From Ilyomonas sp964249755 (GTDB lineage Bacteria; Bacteroidota; Bacteroidia; Chitinophagales; Chitinophagaceae): 64,000 nucleotides of DNA. Location: the NCBI GenBank assembly GCA_964249755.1, contig CAXUDB010000001.1, positions 992,001 through 1,056,000 on the forward strand. The letters are read 5' to 3'. The notes beneath the pieces are model-generated. The model worked only from the letters and a program-made list of their open reading frames with translations. It did no database searches and was not told the origin of the DNA. This document shows, in pieces, positions 50,799 through 59,151 of the stretch. Position 1 is the first letter of the stretch. Every line of letters begins with the position of its first letter. The translations under genes and the position numbers were made by a program.

Positions 50799-51227
50799 TC
50801 ACAATTCCTTCTCCATCTTATAATGCGGCAGGGTCACTTCCATAAATTCATCGCCCGTTTTGCAGTAGCCTAATTTTTCATAGAAACCCATGGCGGTTTT
50901 GCGGGCGTGCATGCAAATGATGGCATAGCCTCTGTCGCGCGCAATGTTCTCGGCAAACTGCATCAGCGCTTTGCCAATGCCGTTGCGCTGAAAGCCGGAG
51001 AGCACCGCCATCTGCCGCAGCCGCACGGCGTTTTCCCCCGATGGAGTTAGCAGGCAACAGCCTTCAAGTGTCCCATCGTCGAAGTAACAGATGAGGATAT
51101 CGTTTTTTTCCCGTTCCAGTTCTTCGGGTGTGAAATCGAGCCCCAGCGGCTTGCGCAGAATGGCATAGCGCAGCTTTATCATTTCCTTGTATTCGGGACT
51201 GCCGTGATCAATAATTTTAAGTGCCAT
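50799..51227 (-). CDS. GNAT family N-acetyltransferase
   Basis: 142 residues, single acetyltransferase domain. The acetyl-CoA loop is QMAVLSGFQRNGIGKALMQFAE (about 73-94), the following beta5/alpha4 is GYAIICMHARKTAMGFYEKLGY. The small substrate is unknown; it resembles the ElaA-like single-domain group. Stands alone, divergent from acpP across ~275 bp. Confidence 0.92.
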   Translation of the reverse strand: MALKIIDHGSPEYKEMIKLRYAILRKPLGLDFTPEELEREKNDILICYFDDGTLEGCCLLTPSGENAVRLRQMAVLSGFQRNGIGKALMQFAENIARDRGYAIICMHARKTAMGFYEKLGYCKTGDEFMEVTLPHYKMEKEL

Positions 51228-51450
51228 ATCCGGTGTAAGTTAGTGCGGTAAAGAATAGTAAGTAAGCGATAAAAAAAGTGTACAGCTTTTAAAGCAATTG
51301 TCCTTTTCGTGTTGTGCAACGTTCCAAATATACAAGGTTTTTAGTGCAAAAAATTTAGAATAGAAAGGCGTGGTTGAAGCCTTGGCGAAACCCATTTAGA
51401 TAGCTTCTGATACATAGAAACTGAGGCTTTTAAAAAAAGAAAGCAGTTTA

Positions 51451-51479
51451 TTGTTGATTGAACAAAAAGTATATTTTTG
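51451..51479 (+). promoter_or_regulatory. Promoter of acpP
   Basis: TTG (51451-51453), 18-bp spacer, TATTTTTG (51472-51479): close to the Bacteroidota consensus. Predicted start is near 51486, 19 nt before the acpP ATG. Confidence 0.72.
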
Positions 51480-51504
51480 CGCCTGTAACAAAAAAACATT
51501 TACA

Positions 51505-51741
51505 ATGTCAGACATCGCAACAAGAGTTAAAAAAATCATTGTTGACAAATTAGGCGTAGATGAAGCCGAAGTAACCAATGAAGCCTCTTTTACCAACGAC
51601 CTGGGCGCCGATTCATTAGACACCGTAGAGCTTATCATGGAGTTTGAAAAAGAATTCAACATTTCTATCCCCGACGAACAAGCTGAAACCATCACTACCG
51701 TGGGTCAGGCAGTTACTTATCTGGAAGAACACGCAAAGTAA
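51505..51741 (+). CDS. acpP: Acyl carrier protein
   Basis: 78 residues from ATG 51505. It carries the growing fatty acyl chain on phosphopantetheine attached to Ser37 in GADSLDTVELIM. Acidic four-helix fold with SDIATRVKKIIVDKLGV at the start and VGQAVTYLEEHAK at the end. fabF and rnc follow on the same strand; a hairpin between acpP and fabF can raise ACP output relative to them. Confidence 0.98.
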   Translation: MSDIATRVKKIIVDKLGVDEAEVTNEASFTNDLGADSLDTVELIMEFEKEFNISIPDEQAETITTVGQAVTYLEEHAK

Positions 51742-51776
51742 GCGCCCGACAGCCATTTCTACTTACATAACACTCG

Positions 51777-51824
51777 AATCCGCCTTTTGGTCATACTTGA
51801 AAAAAGCGTGCAAAAGGCGGATTT
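51777..51824 (+). terminator. Partial terminator between acpP and fabF
   Basis: AATCCGCCTTTTG (51777-51789) pairs perfectly with CAAAAGGCGGATT (51811-51823) over a 21-nt loop, followed by TATTA. The weak T run suggests partial read-through into fabF. Confidence 0.7.
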
Positions 51825-51851
51825 ATTACATTCATAAAAACAGGCTTGCAC

Positions 51852-53105
51852 ATGCAGTTAAAAAGAGTAGTCGTTACTGGTTTAGGTGCACTTACGCCGC
51901 TTGGCAATACCGTAACCGATTACTGGAACGGCTTACAAAACGGCGTTTCCGGCGCGGATTACATTACACAGTTTGATGCAGCTAAATTCAAAACCCGTTT
52001 TGCATGCGAGATAAAAGGCTTTGAACCTTCCCAATTCCTCGAAAAAAAAGAAGCCCGCAAAATAGACCGCTTCACGCAGATTGCTTTAGCCGCCAGCGAC
52101 ATGGCCATGGCGGATGCCGGTCTGCACAAAGACAACATTGATCCTGACAGGATTGGTGTGATATTCGGTTCCGGCATTGGCGGTTTAACCACGTTTCAGC
52201 ACGAAGTGGTAGAATTTGCAAAAGGCGATGGAACGCCCCGTTTCAACCCTTTCTTCATACCCAAAATGATATTGGACATTGCCGCAGGACAGATTTCTAT
52301 GCGGCACAACCTGCGCGGGCCCAACTATGCTGTAGTTAGCGCTTGTGCAACCAGCACCAATGCTATTATTGATGCCTTTGATTTGCTGCGTCTTGGCAAG
52401 TCAGATATTATTCTCACGGGCGGTAGCGAATCGGTTATCAGCGAAGCCGGTGTTGGTGGCTTTAATGCGATGAAAGCCATGAGTGAGCGCAACGATGACC
52501 CGAAAACAGCGAGCCGTCCATACGATAAAGACCGTGATGGTTTTGTGATGGGCGAAGCTGCCGCCATATTAGTATTAGAAACGCTGGACCATGCACAGGC
52601 GCGCGGCGCTAAAATTTATTGCGAGATAGCTGGTGGCGGTGCTACGGCGGATGCTTATCATATTACGGCTCCGCATCCGGAAGGTCTGGGCGCACGCAAT
52701 GTGATGCTGGCTGCCTTGAGTGATGCCGGCTTGCTGCCCGAAGAAATAGATTATATCAACACGCATGGTACTTCAACGCCTTTGGGCGATGGAGCAGAAG
52801 TGAAAGCGATCATGGATGTGTTTGGTGAACATGCTTACAAACTGAACATCAGCTCTACTAAAAGCATGACGGGACACTGTCTTGGCGCTGCCGGTGCGAT
52901 AGAAGCGCTTGCCTGCATCCTGGCGGTAACACAGGATATTGTGCCTCCTACCATTAACCATTTTAACGATGATCCCGGTCTTGACCCTAAACTGAACTTC
53001 ACTTTTAACACGGCTCAAAAGCGCACGGTGAATGCGGCTTTGAGCAATACGTTTGGTTTTGGTGGTCACAATGCGGCAGTCATTGTAAAGAAATTTGTAG
53101 CTTAA
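51852..53105 (+). CDS. fabF: Beta-ketoacyl-ACP synthase II
   Basis: 417 residues from ATG 51852. It condenses malonyl-ACP with acyl-ACP in fatty-acid elongation. The catalytic Cys is in VSACATSTNAI (~164), His residues in NTHGTSTPLGDGAE and KSMTGHCLGAAGA. RVVVTGLGALTPLG opens the thiolase fold. rnc starts 3 bp after its stop, an operon typical of many bacteria (acpP-fabF-rnc). Confidence 0.98.
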   Translation: MQLKRVVVTGLGALTPLGNTVTDYWNGLQNGVSGADYITQFDAAKFKTRFACEIKGFEPSQFLEKKEARKIDRFTQIALAASDMAMADAGLHKDNIDPDRIGVIFGSGIGGLTTFQHEVVEFAKGDGTPRFNPFFIPKMILDIAAGQISMRHNLRGPNYAVVSACATSTNAIIDAFDLLRLGKSDIILTGGSESVISEAGVGGFNAMKAMSERNDDPKTASRPYDKDRDGFVMGEAAAILVLETLDHAQARGAKIYCEIAGGGATADAYHITAPHPEGLGARNVMLAALSDAGLLPEEIDYINTHGTSTPLGDGAEVKAIMDVFGEHAYKLNISSTKSMTGHCLGAAGAIEALACILAVTQDIVPPTINHFNDDPGLDPKLNFTFNTAQKRTVNAALSNTFGFGGHNAAVIVKKFVA

Positions 53106-53108
53106 CGC

Positions 53109-53825
53109 GTGCAACGTTTACGGAAGTTATTACGGAATTATTTTAAACCCGGAAAGCCGTCTTATGAAGACCAGCTGCGCAATGTGCTGGGCATAAAGCC
53201 AAGTAAAATCTTTCTTTACCAGATGGCGCTAAGCCATCGCTCCGTAAAGGAAGGAGCCGATGAAAATAACGAGCGCCTCGAATATCTTGGAGATGCCGTA
53301 TTGAGCACCATTGTAGCCGATTATCTCTTCAAACGATATCCGTATAAAGGTGAGGGTTTCCTGACGGAGATGCGCAGCAAAATGGTGAACCGCCAGAAAA
53401 TGAATGATGTGGCGTTGAAGATGGGCATCAAGAGAATCACCCACTACAACAAATTTGATAACGCTCTTAAAAGCAGCCAGATTTTTGGCAATACACTGGA
53501 AGCTTTAGTAGGCGCTATTTATTTGGATAAAGGCTATATAAAAACGAAGAACTGGGTGCTGAAACACATGGTGATTCCTCACTTATATGTAGATGACTTG
53601 GAACTGATAGACATTAACCTGAAAAATAAACTCATTGGCTGGGCAACGAAAAACGGTAAAAGCTTGGAGTTTGAAACGATAGAGGAAAAATTAGAAAGCG
53701 GTCGCCGCGTGTTTGTGATTGCTGCCGTGCTGGATGGAGAGAACATTGCGCAGGGCAAAGGCTTTAATAAGAAAGATGCCAGCCAGGTAGCCGCGCAATT
53801 GGCCATTGAAAAGTTAAAGCTGTAA
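53109..53825 (+). CDS. rnc: Ribonuclease III
   Basis: 238 residues from GTG 53109. It cleaves double-stranded RNA, including rRNA precursors. The nuclease signature NERLEYLGDAVLSTIVADYL is at about 55-74; LVGAIYLDKGY closes the active site. The double-stranded RNA-binding domain is at about 165-238, ending FNKKDASQVAAQLAIEKLKL. The spacing to fabF (3 bp) shows coupling. Confidence 0.96.
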   Translation: MQRLRKLLRNYFKPGKPSYEDQLRNVLGIKPSKIFLYQMALSHRSVKEGADENNERLEYLGDAVLSTIVADYLFKRYPYKGEGFLTEMRSKMVNRQKMNDVALKMGIKRITHYNKFDNALKSSQIFGNTLEALVGAIYLDKGYIKTKNWVLKHMVIPHLYVDDLELIDINLKNKLIGWATKNGKSLEFETIEEKLESGRRVFVIAAVLDGENIAQGKGFNKKDASQVAAQLAIEKLKL

Positions 53826-53957
53826 ATGAAACTGATGGTTTTTGGAGTAAATATTCACTGTACCAACAACAAATCTTTCATTAAAATGCACTAAGCTGTT
53901 AGGCTAAAGTGTAAAAAAATGACGTTGTATTGTTGTGTAACTGAATAGAACGATTTT

Positions 53958-56030
53958 TTACACAAGCTGCGCAGACATCACCGGCTCTACCCACGCATCA
54001 CTTTCTTTCAATAAATTAATCAGCTCTTCCACTGCAATAGCGCTATCCACATTCCGCTTCACTACGTCTTTGCCACGGTATAATGTAATCTTACCTACAC
54101 CACTTCCTACGTACCCAAAGTCGGCATCTGCCATCTCGCCAGGGCCATTAACGATGCAACCCATGATGGCAATCTTTACGCCCTTTAAATGATGGGTAAC
54201 CGAGCGAATTTTAGCGGTTGTTTCCTGTAGATCAAACAAGGTGCGGCCGCAGGAAGGGCAGGAGATGTATTCGGTTTTAGAAATGCGCGTGCGGGTTGCC
54301 TGCAGAATGGTGAATGCCGTGTTGTTGACAAACTGTTCAACGGTAGTATTGTTTATATAATTGCGTCCGCTCGTTTGCTTATAGTTCGCAGCTTGCAGTT
54401 GGTAACTTTCGTTCGTCATGCCTAAACACAAGCCATCGCCAAATCCATCGAGCAGCAACGCGCCGCATTCAGTGGCATAATGGATGAGATGTTCATCTGC
54501 CGTTTGCCAGTAACTATCGCATGTTAACACAATCGGGTTTTTAATGTTACGGTTCATTAGCTCCATAAACATACGCCGCACATTCAACATTGCATGTTTA
54601 GCCTTACTGCTTAAACACAGTACGATATTGGGTTGGTTCGCGATAATATCTAAGTAAGTAAAATCATTGATCGTCGTTTCATCGCTGAAGCAATCCATCA
54701 TTACAAAATTGAGTGTATCGCTTACGGCGTCAGCCGCTGCAAAACCACTGTCTTCATAAATAGGAAAATATTTCATTTTGTCTTCTGCGAGTTGCCAGGC
54801 CGCGGGGTACACAATTACTTTCAAAGTGCCGGGCAAAGCAAAGTTGAGTAACTGATGCCCGGTAAAAATATAATCGGCTGCCGCATCGCCGATGTTCCAT
54901 TTATCCGTTACATAATCATAGGTATAACCTACACTCTGCAGGTGCAATGGAGTGATGGTTTCTATTTTGCTTAAATCAGCAACCACCACCGGAACCTGAT
55001 GCCCGCCGATATTATCTACTGCAAATGTTTCGCGACGTTTGTAGTTCAGTCCGAAGCCTGGAGAATCCGAAAGTCGGGAAGTCCGCAAGTCCGTGAGGTC
55101 AGAAGCGGCTTTACTTTCTGTCTTCCTGACTTCGCGGCTTTCGGACTCTTCTTTATATCTTTTTACTAAATCCTTACAGACCGGTATTTCGAATTCAGGA
55201 TCTTCAGTAAGACTTACGCGTATCGTATCGCCAATGCCATCTTCTAACAAAGTGCCAATGCCGGCAGCGCTTTTTACGCGTCCATCTTCGCCATCACCGG
55301 CTTCTGTAACACCCAAATGCAAAGGGTAGCATTCGCCAAACTCTTCCTTCATTTTTTGAATGAGTAAGCGATAAGCCTGTACCATTACCTGCGGGTTGCT
55401 CGCTTTCATGCTCAGCACAATGTTGTGATAGCTTTCATAGCGTGCAATACGCAGAAATTCCATCGCGCTTTCCACCATACCCATCGGTGTATCGCCATAG
55501 CGACTCATGATGCGGTCGCTCAAACTGCCATGATTAGTACCAATACGCATAGCAGTTCCATACGCTTTACAAATCGTGATCAGGGGCGTAAAACGCTGCT
55601 GAATGCGCTCGATTTCTTCCGCGTAATCAGCATCGCTGTATTCAATGAGTTCAAACTTTTTTTTGTCAATGTAATTCCCCGGATTGATACGCACTTTCTC
55701 TACGATGCGGGCAGCTATCTCGGCGGCGTTGGGTGTAAAATGAATATCTGCCACTAATGGTGTATGATAACCCCTGCTTCTCAATTCATGTTTAATGTTA
55801 AGAAGGTTCTCTGCTTCTTTTTTACTGGGTGCTGTAATGCGCACTAACTCCGCACCCGCTTCTATGCAACGAATGCTTTGCTCAACAGTGGCAATTGTGT
55901 CCATCGTGTCGGTAGTCGTCATTGTTTGCAAACGAATAGGGTGAAAATTGCCGAGCAGCAAATCACCGATCTTCACTTCGCGGGTTGGGAGACGGCTATA
56001 TTGGGTAAGCGAATTACAATACAGTTGCAT
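53958..56030 (-). CDS. ispG: 4-hydroxy-3-methylbut-2-enyl diphosphate synthase (ferredoxin/flavodoxin)
   Basis: 690 residues, the long form with an inserted central domain seen in Bacteroidota, chlamydiae and plants. It converts MEcPP to HMBPP in the MEP isoprenoid pathway. The TIM barrel is ~1-290 (VKIGDLLLGNFHPIRLQTMTTTDT in pieces, VRINPGNY), the central domain ~325-580, and the [4Fe-4S] domain at the end with CPSCGRTLFDL and GCIVNGPGEMADADFGYVG. Residues ~295-323 (ESREVRKTESKAASDL and on) are encoded by a palindromic repeat. Confidence 0.96.
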   Translation of the reverse strand: MQLYCNSLTQYSRLPTREVKIGDLLLGNFHPIRLQTMTTTDTMDTIATVEQSIRCIEAGAELVRITAPSKKEAENLLNIKHELRSRGYHTPLVADIHFTPNAAEIAARIVEKVRINPGNYIDKKKFELIEYSDADYAEEIERIQQRFTPLITICKAYGTAMRIGTNHGSLSDRIMSRYGDTPMGMVESAMEFLRIARYESYHNIVLSMKASNPQVMVQAYRLLIQKMKEEFGECYPLHLGVTEAGDGEDGRVKSAAGIGTLLEDGIGDTIRVSLTEDPEFEIPVCKDLVKRYKEESESREVRKTESKAASDLTDLRTSRLSDSPGFGLNYKRRETFAVDNIGGHQVPVVVADLSKIETITPLHLQSVGYTYDYVTDKWNIGDAAADYIFTGHQLLNFALPGTLKVIVYPAAWQLAEDKMKYFPIYEDSGFAAADAVSDTLNFVMMDCFSDETTINDFTYLDIIANQPNIVLCLSSKAKHAMLNVRRMFMELMNRNIKNPIVLTCDSYWQTADEHLIHYATECGALLLDGFGDGLCLGMTNESYQLQAANYKQTSGRNYINNTTVEQFVNNTAFTILQATRTRISKTEYISCPSCGRTLFDLQETTAKIRSVTHHLKGVKIAIMGCIVNGPGEMADADFGYVGSGVGKITLYRGKDVVKRNVDSAIAVEELINLLKESDAWVEPVMSAQLV
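55063..55148 (-). repeat. Palindromic repeat inside the ispG coding sequence
   Basis: 86 bp. Arms GAATCCGAAAGTCGGGAAGT(C) (55063-55083) and 55128-55148 match at 18 of 21. The left part AGTCGGGAAGTCCGCAAGTC is nearly the outer arm of the intergenic element at 41624-41750. It is in frame and codes for about 29 residues between the barrel and the central domain. Confidence 0.82.
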
Positions 56031-56329
56031 AGAAATAAGAAACGATAGTAAGCTGCAAAGTTGCAGATTCTTAGGGAGATGAGAGTGTTAAGGAATGAAT
56101 TGATCTAAAGATCTGTGAGCTTTTAAACTTAATCAAAACAATCAGTAGCAGTAGAATAACAGATATCATTTGGTTTCCGCGTGAAAAGCATCTTTTATTG
56201 ATAAGCCCTGCGCTCACAATCCACTTTCTGTCGGTTGAATTGGCTTCTTATAGTGCTTGGCTTTTGTGCATAACTGAATGCTAACTTGTTTAGTAAAGCG
56301 GGTACTTTTGCTGGATAAAATAAAGGATT
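56031..56329. other. Divergent intergenic region
   Basis: 299 bp between ispG and the radical-SAM gene. TACTTTTG (56303-56310) with TTG at 56286-56288 is a candidate promoter for the radical-SAM gene, though its 14-bp spacer is short. GATCTAAAGATC near 56101 is a small palindrome. Nothing else is seen. Confidence 0.45.
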
Positions 56330-57583
56330 GTGAGCGACCGGATAACAGAGAAGTTGGCAATACTGGCAGATGCAGCGAAGTATGATGTAAGCTGCGCCTC
56401 AAGTGGCAGCAACCGGAAGAATGAAAACAAAGGATTAGGCGATACGGGAATGGGCATTTGCCATGCTTATACCGAGGATGGGCGATGCGTTTCTTTATTA
56501 AAAATATTGCTGACCAACCATTGTATTTTCGATTGTGCCTATTGCGTGAGCCGCAAGAGTAACGATATAAAACGCGCAGCTTTTACGGTGCAGGAAGTGG
56601 TAGACTTAACCATTAATTTTTATAGAAGGAATTATATAGAAGGCTTATTTCTTTCGTCCGGTATTTTTAAGAACGCCGATTATACAATGGAGCGTTTAGT
56701 GCGCATTGCAAAGAAGCTTCGCACTGAACATAACTTCAACGGGTACATTCACCTTAAAGCCATACCCGGCGCGAGTGATGAATTGATGAAAGAAGCAGCA
56801 TTGTATGCCGACCGGTTGAGTGTAAATGTAGAGATGCCGACAGAGCAGAGCCTCAAATTATTAGCGCCCGATAAGAACCGCGAAGACATGATTAAGCCAA
56901 TGCGGTTCCTAAAAAACGAGATCATCCAATACAAAGAAGATAAGGTATTGCAAAAGCACACGCCACACTTTGCACCCGCGGGGCAAAGCACACAAATGGT
57001 GATTGGCGCCACGCCGGAAACAGACTTCCAGATTCTGCATCTCGCCAATGGTTTTTATCAAAAGATGAACTTAAAGCGGGTGTATTATTCAGGTTATGTG
57101 CCCATCAGTAACGATAACCGCTTGCCTGCTATCGGCACGCCGGTGCCAATGATACGTGAGAACCGGTTGTATCAGGCAGATTGGCTAATGCGTTTTTACG
57201 GCTTCAACGTGAGGGAAATTGTTGACGTAAACAATCCGCATCTCGACATCGACATAGACCCAAAGCTCGGTTGGGCGTTGCGAAATCTTCACCTCTTTCC
57301 GGTGGATATTAACAAAGCTGACGAAGCGTTAATTATGCGCGTGCCGGGCATTGGCGTGGCATCGGCAAAAAAGATTACGGGTGCACGAAAATTTGCCACG
57401 CTTGGCTGGGAGCATTTAAAAAAGATTGGTATTGCCTACAACCGTGCTAAATATTTCATCACTTGTAAAAGCACCGATTTTGTAATGCGTGATTATTCTG
57501 CCATGCAGATTAAACAACAGATTTTAGCAATCCAGAACAGTAAGTACGCGGCTAATTTTTCGCCGCAATTAAAAATATTCTGA
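56330..57583 (+). CDS. Radical-SAM putative DNA modification/repair protein (TIGR03916 type)
   Basis: 417 residues from GTG 56330. The [4Fe-4S] Cys triad is CIFDCAYCVSRKSND (Cys~63/67/70, C-x3-C-x2-C); GLFLSSGIFKNADYTMERLVRI and VNVEMPTEQSLKLLAPDK follow the SAM barrel. A C-terminal helix-hairpin-helix (IMRVPGIGVASAKKITGARKFATL) suggests DNA binding. It overlaps the next gene by 1 bp (TGATG), and the two always pair in this family. The substrate reaction is unknown. Confidence 0.93.
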   Translation: MSDRITEKLAILADAAKYDVSCASSGSNRKNENKGLGDTGMGICHAYTEDGRCVSLLKILLTNHCIFDCAYCVSRKSNDIKRAAFTVQEVVDLTINFYRRNYIEGLFLSSGIFKNADYTMERLVRIAKKLRTEHNFNGYIHLKAIPGASDELMKEAALYADRLSVNVEMPTEQSLKLLAPDKNREDMIKPMRFLKNEIIQYKEDKVLQKHTPHFAPAGQSTQMVIGATPETDFQILHLANGFYQKMNLKRVYYSGYVPISNDNRLPAIGTPVPMIRENRLYQADWLMRFYGFNVREIVDVNNPHLDIDIDPKLGWALRNLHLFPVDINKADEALIMRVPGIGVASAKKITGARKFATLGWEHLKKIGIAYNRAKYFITCKSTDFVMRDYSAMQIKQQILAIQNSKYAANFSPQLKIF

Positions 57584-58344
57584 TGATGCAGTGGGTGGTT
57601 TATGACGGAACGTTTGGAGGTTTCTTAACGGCGGTATTTGAGGTGTATGAGTATAAGTTTAGCGATGCCAGAATTGTAAAGCAAAGTCTTTATCATGCTT
57701 CCGTGTTTGGGCAGGACCATGTTACGGAAACCAACGGAGATAAGGCTTTGCGCGTGTGGCAGGGTTGGCTGAAATATGCCGGTAAAGAAGCTGCCGAAAG
57801 CCTTTATCATAGCTGGCTGAGCGAGCTGCCCCAGATAGAAAAATATTTGCTGCAATACATTCAATACCTGTTTGCAAAAAAGCAATCCATTGCATCTGAT
57901 TTCAGCCATGCTGCCGTTTTGAAGATTGCACAAGTAACTAAGCAAGTGCATCGCGAACGGCACCGCATGGAAGCATTTGTCCGGTTTCAGCTAACAAAAG
58001 ATGCCTTGTATTATGCCGAAGTGGAACCCGATTATAATGTGCTGCCCTTATTGGTAGACCATTTTAAAAACCGTTATGCCGATCAGCGGTGGCTCATTTA
58101 CGATGGCCGGCGGCGCTATGGCATTTATTACAATTTAGAAACCGTGGAAATGGTTCAGTTAGCGCTGTCCGACGAAGTAAAGCAGGAAGGCATTTCATTT
58201 ACGTTTGCCGAAGACGAGCCATTGTATCAATCGTTGTGGAAACAGTATTTCCAGAGTGTGAATATCAAAGCCAGAAAAAATACGAAACTGCACTTGCAGC
58301 ACATACCGAAACGGTATTGGAAGCATTTAATAGAGAAAACCTGA
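57583..58344 (+). CDS. TIGR03915 family putative DNA repair protein
   Basis: 253 residues from ATG 57583. The N-terminus VVYDGTFGGFLTAVFEVYEYKF is the family signature; the middle has HRERHRMEAFVRFQLTKDALYYAEVEPDYNVLPLLVDHFKNRY and the C-terminus LWKQYFQSVNIKARKN. Some family members are annotated as uracil-DNA-glycosylase-like by context; I see no such fold with certainty. It is translationally coupled to the radical-SAM partner. Confidence 0.92.
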   Translation: MMQWVVYDGTFGGFLTAVFEVYEYKFSDARIVKQSLYHASVFGQDHVTETNGDKALRVWQGWLKYAGKEAAESLYHSWLSELPQIEKYLLQYIQYLFAKKQSIASDFSHAAVLKIAQVTKQVHRERHRMEAFVRFQLTKDALYYAEVEPDYNVLPLLVDHFKNRYADQRWLIYDGRRRYGIYYNLETVEMVQLALSDEVKQEGISFTFAEDEPLYQSLWKQYFQSVNIKARKNTKLHLQHIPKRYWKHLIEKT

Positions 58345-58465
58345 CAATGCGGGTTGCTTTGCAAAAGCAAACCGGGCAGCCATTTCCCAACAAAATTATT
58401 CGTTCAGTTATATCGTGGCATTTGCAGTGGTTGGGTTTTCTTTTTTGTGAAACGAGCTGTGGCAA

Positions 58466-59027
58466 CTCCGGTTAAGCATCGCTGCAATGGTAGCTTGTTC
58501 GTTTTCTCTTTTAAGTAAAAAGAAAAAGAATCACGCTTCAATGTTCTGAAAATTATTGAGCTATTATCAACCGGTGAGTAGCCGCAAAATGCTGCGCCCG
58601 GCAAGCCTTCCTGCCACAATTTGTTTTTCGAATTACGACAGTCTGCTTATTTTAGTATAAGGCAAGTTTAAGGGTTGATTCAAAGGCGAAACTTAGAATA
58701 AGGCTCGGCCGAGCGGCCGGAAGTCCTTCGGAAAACCGGAATGCCTTCGGCCGACCGGATGGAGGCGTTCCGGTTTTCTCAAATAGGTTTGGCCGATCAG
58801 TTGGAGGCATTCCGGTTTTCCGGATCGGTTACATCCAGTCGGATGGACACAATTCCTTTTTCCGAAAGGTTTCCAGCTGCTCGGCCGGAAGCTTTCCGGA
58901 AAAAAGAATAGGTTTCGGCCGATTTTTTACCCATAATATATTTAAAGATGCCTGTGCTATTGCTCAATTATTTTCAGAACGTTGAAGCATAATTCTTATC
59001 TACGATTGCAGCGATGCTTAATCGGAG
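58466..59027. repeat. Segment bounded by diverged inverted repeats
   Basis: CTCCGGTTAAGCATCGCTGC (58466 on) and its inverted copy (59001-59027) match at 25 of 27 positions; GTTCTGAAAATTATTGAG (58543-58560) and CTCAATTATTTTCAGAAC (58963-58980) match at 17 of 18. The left copy contains an extra A/T hairpin (58500-58527). The 21-bp array lies between the arms. No transposase gene is inside. Confidence 0.75.
58692..58922. repeat. Degenerate 21-bp tandem array (11 units, alternating A/B)
   Basis: Units start at 58692 + 21n. Type A (58713, 58755, 58797, 58839, 58881) contains GGA(G/A)GC.TTCC(GG); type B (58692, 58734, 58776, 58818, 58860, 58902) ends in GG(C/T)CGA or a variant of AATAGGTTT. The plus frame from 58656 to 58985 is open with alternating heptads KRIGFGR and SVGGIPV but has no start codon. 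Confidence 0.87.
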
Positions 59028-59100
59028 CGGCGGACTTCTGGCCCAAGATAGCTGTTCTGTTGTTCCTGCATTTGGCTATATAAAGAACCTTGTTGTAATA

Positions 59101-59130
59101 AAAAAGCTCATCTGTTATAGATGAGCTTTC
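59101..59130 (-). terminator. Terminator of the DUF6089 gene
   Basis: On the minus strand AAGCTCATCT pairs with AGATGAGCTT around ATAAC, followed by TTTTATT. Confidence 0.85.
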
Positions 59131-59151
59131 TTGACTGATACAAAAAAAGAA

